A stretch of 7,477 nt of DNA from Candidatus Woesearchaeota archaeon. GTDB taxonomy: Archaea > Nanobdellota > Nanobdellia > Woesearchaeales > UBA11576. The stretch's first letter is position 1. Every line of letters begins with the position of its first letter. Both the position numbers and the translations under genes were made by a program. Location of the stretch: the NCBI GenBank assembly GCA_016219765.1, contig JACRKM010000014.1:1-7477 (forward strand), given 5' to 3'. Below are positions 5,781-7,477 of this stretch, in pieces. A model generated the notes under the pieces. It was not told where the DNA came from. It worked only from the letters and a program-made list of their open reading frames with translations, and made no database searches.

Positions 5781-5978
5781 ATGATTATTCCAATTCGTTG
5801 CTGGAGTTGTGGAAAACCGATTGCACACTTGTGGGAAGACTATAAGACGCGCGTCGATAAGGGTGAAGAAAAGAAGAAGATCCTTGATGATCTTGGTCTT
5901 GACCGGTATTGCTGTCGCCAGCAGATTATGGGACACGTTGACCTGATAGATGTCGCATCGGAGTTCAAGAAGTTCTGA
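5781..5978 (+). CDS. rpoN: DNA-directed RNA polymerase subunit N
   Basis: Small zinc-binding polymerase subunit, homologous to eukaryotic Rpb10, which bridges the D/L assembly platform and the large subunits. 65 residues, the family size. GGTGA (5772-5776) lies 4 nt before the ATG, the best Shine-Dalgarno in the window. The zinc site is complete: Cys7 and Cys10 in IRCWSCGKPI, and the invariant pair Cys44/Cys45 in DRYCCRQQIM, followed by the HVDLID motif (52-57). It is the last recognisable gene of the operon; a T-rich tract begins at its stop codon. This is the polymerase subunit, not bacterial sigma-54, which shares the symbol. Confidence 0.97.
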   Translation: MIIPIRCWSCGKPIAHLWEDYKTRVDKGEEKKKILDDLGLDRYCCRQQIMGHVDLIDVASEFKKF

Positions 5979-6001
5979 TTCTTTTCTAGTTTTTCTTTTT
6001 T
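5979..6001 (+). terminator. T-rich archaeal-type terminator after RpoN
   Basis: Right after the RpoN stop the sequence is pyrimidine-rich with three T-runs (TTTT, TTTTT, TTTTTT) and no strong hairpin before them. Archaeal RNA polymerase terminates at such U-tracts without a stem-loop, so this probably closes the operon. Confidence 0.5.
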
Positions 6002-6360
6002 GGAATTTCCTGTGTTGCGCATTCCGTTCAAATGAAGTTCGGTTCAGATCCGGACAGAACTCCTTATTTGCGGCTTTATAGCAGTTATAGGCTTTACGGA
6101 ACCTCCAGAAGAATACTCTGGAATGCCCTATGTTTCTGTGTACTTTTATTAGTTGTTTTAGTTTGAAATAGAAATAAAAACATCAGAGATCAAAGAGATC
6201 TGGTTTTATCTTTGAATCTTTTGGTTTTTAGTGCGTCCCACGTTCAATTCGAATCCAATACGTACTGAATCCAGATTTCGTCCTAACAAATTAAATAAAA
6301 ACACAACTTTAATAAAATCCAGAGCTTTTGCTTTTGCGTAAGATTTCAAAGTAAAGGGGG
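6002..6360 (+). other. AT-rich intergenic region, no gene recognised
   Basis: About 360 bases without a convincing gene. The first part (6002-6126) has competing short inverted repeats: GGAAT/ATTCC (6002-6006, 6021-6025), GCATTCC/GGAATGC (6019-6025, 6120-6126), AGTTC/GAACT around a CGG...CCG core (6036-6061), and TCCAGA/TCTGGA (ending at 6122). Near 6185-6220 a bulged stem GATCAAAGA/TCTTTGAATC is followed by a T-rich run. The rest is AT-rich, with several TATA-like strings (for example TTTAATAAAA at 6308-6317, about 50-60 nt before the next gene). A short open frame on the minus strand here looks like noise. Confidence 0.3.
6308..6317 (+). promoter_or_regulatory. Possible TATA box for the coiled-coil gene
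   Basis: TTTAATAAAA, about 51 nt before the TTG start. It fits a TATA box with a short leader, but the surrounding region is so AT-rich that neighbouring strings (such as TTAAATAAAAA near 6291) fit nearly as well. Confidence 0.25.
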
Positions 6361-6367
6361 TATATGC

Positions 6368-7303
6368 TTGGTCTTTTGGCTTTTTAAGCGCAGAAATCAG
6401 GATGTTTCCCAAGTCAAATTGACTGGTATTTCAGAGAAGATAACGGCCGCGTTTGCGAAATTTCGCTCTGAGTTCTCCGAGGTTGATGCAGGGCTCAAGA
6501 AAAACGAGAAGCATCTTGAAAACCTGAATAAGTGGGTTGAGTATCTTTATTCTCAACAGCAAATCTTACATACGAGCCAGCAATCGGCCATGCTGCAATG
6601 TCGCGAATTATCAAAAAAACATGCAGAATTAGACAGAAATCACAAAAAAGTACATAGTTCCAACGAGCACGCTATCCAAAAGCTTTCAAGCGTAGAAGAA
6701 AGGATAGCTGAGACTCACAAAGCAATTTCTAACTCTTCCCAGCTGACTCGTAAAGAGCTCGACGAGATAAAGGCCTGGTTGCATCGTTTTTCTGCAGTTT
6801 TAGAGCATCAGAAAACGCCAGAAAAGCGTCTTAAAGAAGATATGGAACAGCTGCAAGAGGAGATTCAGGGCATCCTTAAGAGTTACCAGACTTCATTACG
6901 TGAACTGGAGAGCCAAAATGACGAGCTTAAGGACCGTGTTAATGTGGTTGAGTCTGCTATTAGTAAGTTTCAGTCTGGCTATGAGCGAGTGGCTTCAGCT
7001 GTTTTTTCGTCAAAAAGTGAGGATTCGGTTCCTCAGCCTGCTTCCTCTGCGTATTTTGAAAAGCACTTGATTGCGCGGGCAAAACCAAATAGGCGTTCAT
7101 ATATTACTAACCTGATTCTTGAGACTATTGCTGTGAGTAATTATTCAACTAAGGAAATTGAGGATATCGTTGTGAAGGAAAAGCAGCTGTGCGGTAGAAC
7201 GACCTTCTATGCATACATCAAGGAATTGCGTGATAAAGGAAAGATTGATACAGCGTCGATCAACGATCGCCAAATCTTGGTGGCTATGCAGAATAAGCAA
7301 TAA
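6368..7303 (+). CDS. Coiled-coil protein with C-terminal winged-helix-like domain, function unknown
   Basis: 311 residues from a TTG start. AGGGGGT (6355-6361) is a strong ribosome binding site 6 nt upstream; the closer ATG at 6364 is in another frame. The protein opens with a short hydrophobic/basic stretch (MVFWLFKRRN), too short for a membrane span. Residues 20-215 are almost entirely helical, charged and heptad-like (for example LKKNEKHLENLNKWVEYL, MEQLQEEIQGIL, LRELESQNDELKDRVNVVES), indicating long coiled coils. After a Ser/Pro linker (216-228), residues 240-305 fold plausibly as a winged helix: RRSYITNLILETI, YSTKEIEDIVV, then CGRTTFYAYIKELRDKGKID as a recognition helix plus wing. This suggests a DNA-binding, dimeric or oligomeric chromosome- or transcription-associated protein. 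I recognise the style from DPANN genomes but not a named family. It stands alone after the operon terminator. Confidence 0.85.
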   Translation: MVFWLFKRRNQDVSQVKLTGISEKITAAFAKFRSEFSEVDAGLKKNEKHLENLNKWVEYLYSQQQILHTSQQSAMLQCRELSKKHAELDRNHKKVHSSNEHAIQKLSSVEERIAETHKAISNSSQLTRKELDEIKAWLHRFSAVLEHQKTPEKRLKEDMEQLQEEIQGILKSYQTSLRELESQNDELKDRVNVVESAISKFQSGYERVASAVFSSKSEDSVPQPASSAYFEKHLIARAKPNRRSYITNLILETIAVSNYSTKEIEDIVVKEKQLCGRTTFYAYIKELRDKGKIDTASINDRQILVAMQNKQ

Positions 7304-7334
7304 CAAACTTCACATTTAAAGACATTGGCTTATC

Positions 7335-7477
7335 GTTGGCTCTGTAGAAAATATCACCGGCACGCTCACCACCACCGCCTTTCCGCGAGAGATGGACAAT
7401 TACTCATTCATACCGACAAGGGGGATGCCCCACAGCGGCCATCGATCCGCTGGCACTCGATCTCAAGTCCGATTTCC
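7335..7477. repeat. Second, partial copy of the palindromic element core
   Basis: Positions 7371-7393 match 1267-1289 at 22 of 23 bases (core CCGCCTTTCCGCGAGAGAT). Positions 7410-7432 match 1306-1328 at 21 of 23 (core CCGACAAGGGGGA). Block starts are 39 nt apart in both copies, while the 16 bases between have diverged (about half identical). Upstream, GTTGG (7335-7339) and CGGCAxGC recall the left arm of the first copy. Downstream the sequence differs: it forms CAGCGG/CCGCTG around an 8-base loop instead of the TGCCGACA stem. The window ends before a right terminus can be seen, so boundaries and target duplication are unknown. Confidence 0.6.

Noticed and set aside
5971..6062. tRNA-like arrangement: AGTTCTG...CAGAACT with a T-arm-like TTCGG-TTCAGAT-CCGGA
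   Set aside because: The 5' strand overlaps the RpoN stop, no D-arm is visible, the only anticodon-stem candidate has a 14-base loop, and the T-loop has G at the invariant A58. It is best read as a chance hairpin.
6206..6412. 68-residue minus-strand frame in the AT-rich gap
   Set aside because: It overlaps the start of the coiled-coil gene on the opposite strand, has no ribosome binding site and shows composition expected of AT-rich noise.

Overview
The window comes from an archaeon. Eight adjacent genes form the conserved archaeal ribosomal-protein/RNA-polymerase cluster (uS13, uS4, uS11, RpoD, eL18, uL13, uS9, RpoN). Two archaeal tRNA genes lack an encoded CCA, tRNA-His carries an encoded G-1, and TTTATAAA-type TATA boxes sit at archaeal spacing. 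Several starts are GTG or TTG behind GGTGA-like Shine-Dalgarno motifs. The small membrane protein with an N-terminal helical segment and the coiled-coil/winged-helix protein resemble DPANN (Woesearchaeota-like) proteins, but that placement is inference; only 'archaeon' is firm.

Layout. Positions 1-261 hold the end of an unrecognised protein. Positions 345-1004 encode a four-helix membrane protein. A TATA box and tRNA-His(GUG) follow at 1089-1201. Ten bases after the tRNA lies a 237-bp palindromic element (1220-1456). It has 15-bp near-perfect terminal inverted repeats and is flanked by an exact 9-bp direct repeat (GAGACCGAC), which is the signature of a transposed non-coding (MITE-like) element. 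Immediately after it come the TATA box (1472-1480) and a leader of about 120 nt with a hairpin, ahead of the operon.

The operon runs uS13 (1624-2139), uS4 (2207-2845), uS11 (2879-3409), RpoD (3497-4288), tRNA-Leu(GAG) (4432-4515), eL18 (4569-4934), uL13 (4945-5364), uS9 (5357-5761) and RpoN (5781-5978), ending in a T-rich terminator-like tract. Its products are small- and large-subunit ribosomal proteins plus two RNA polymerase subunits. RpoD carries a four-cysteine Fe-S motif and is an assembly platform; RpoN is a small zinc subunit. The cluster therefore links ribosome and RNA polymerase supply.

After a roughly 370-bp AT-rich gap comes a 311-aa coiled-coil protein with a C-terminal winged-helix-like domain (6368-7303). 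The last 100 bases contain a second, diverged copy of the palindromic element's core: two 23-nt blocks at exactly the same 39-nt spacing as in the first copy. This dispersed element family, one copy of which has landed directly against the promoter of an essential operon, is the most unusual feature of the window.
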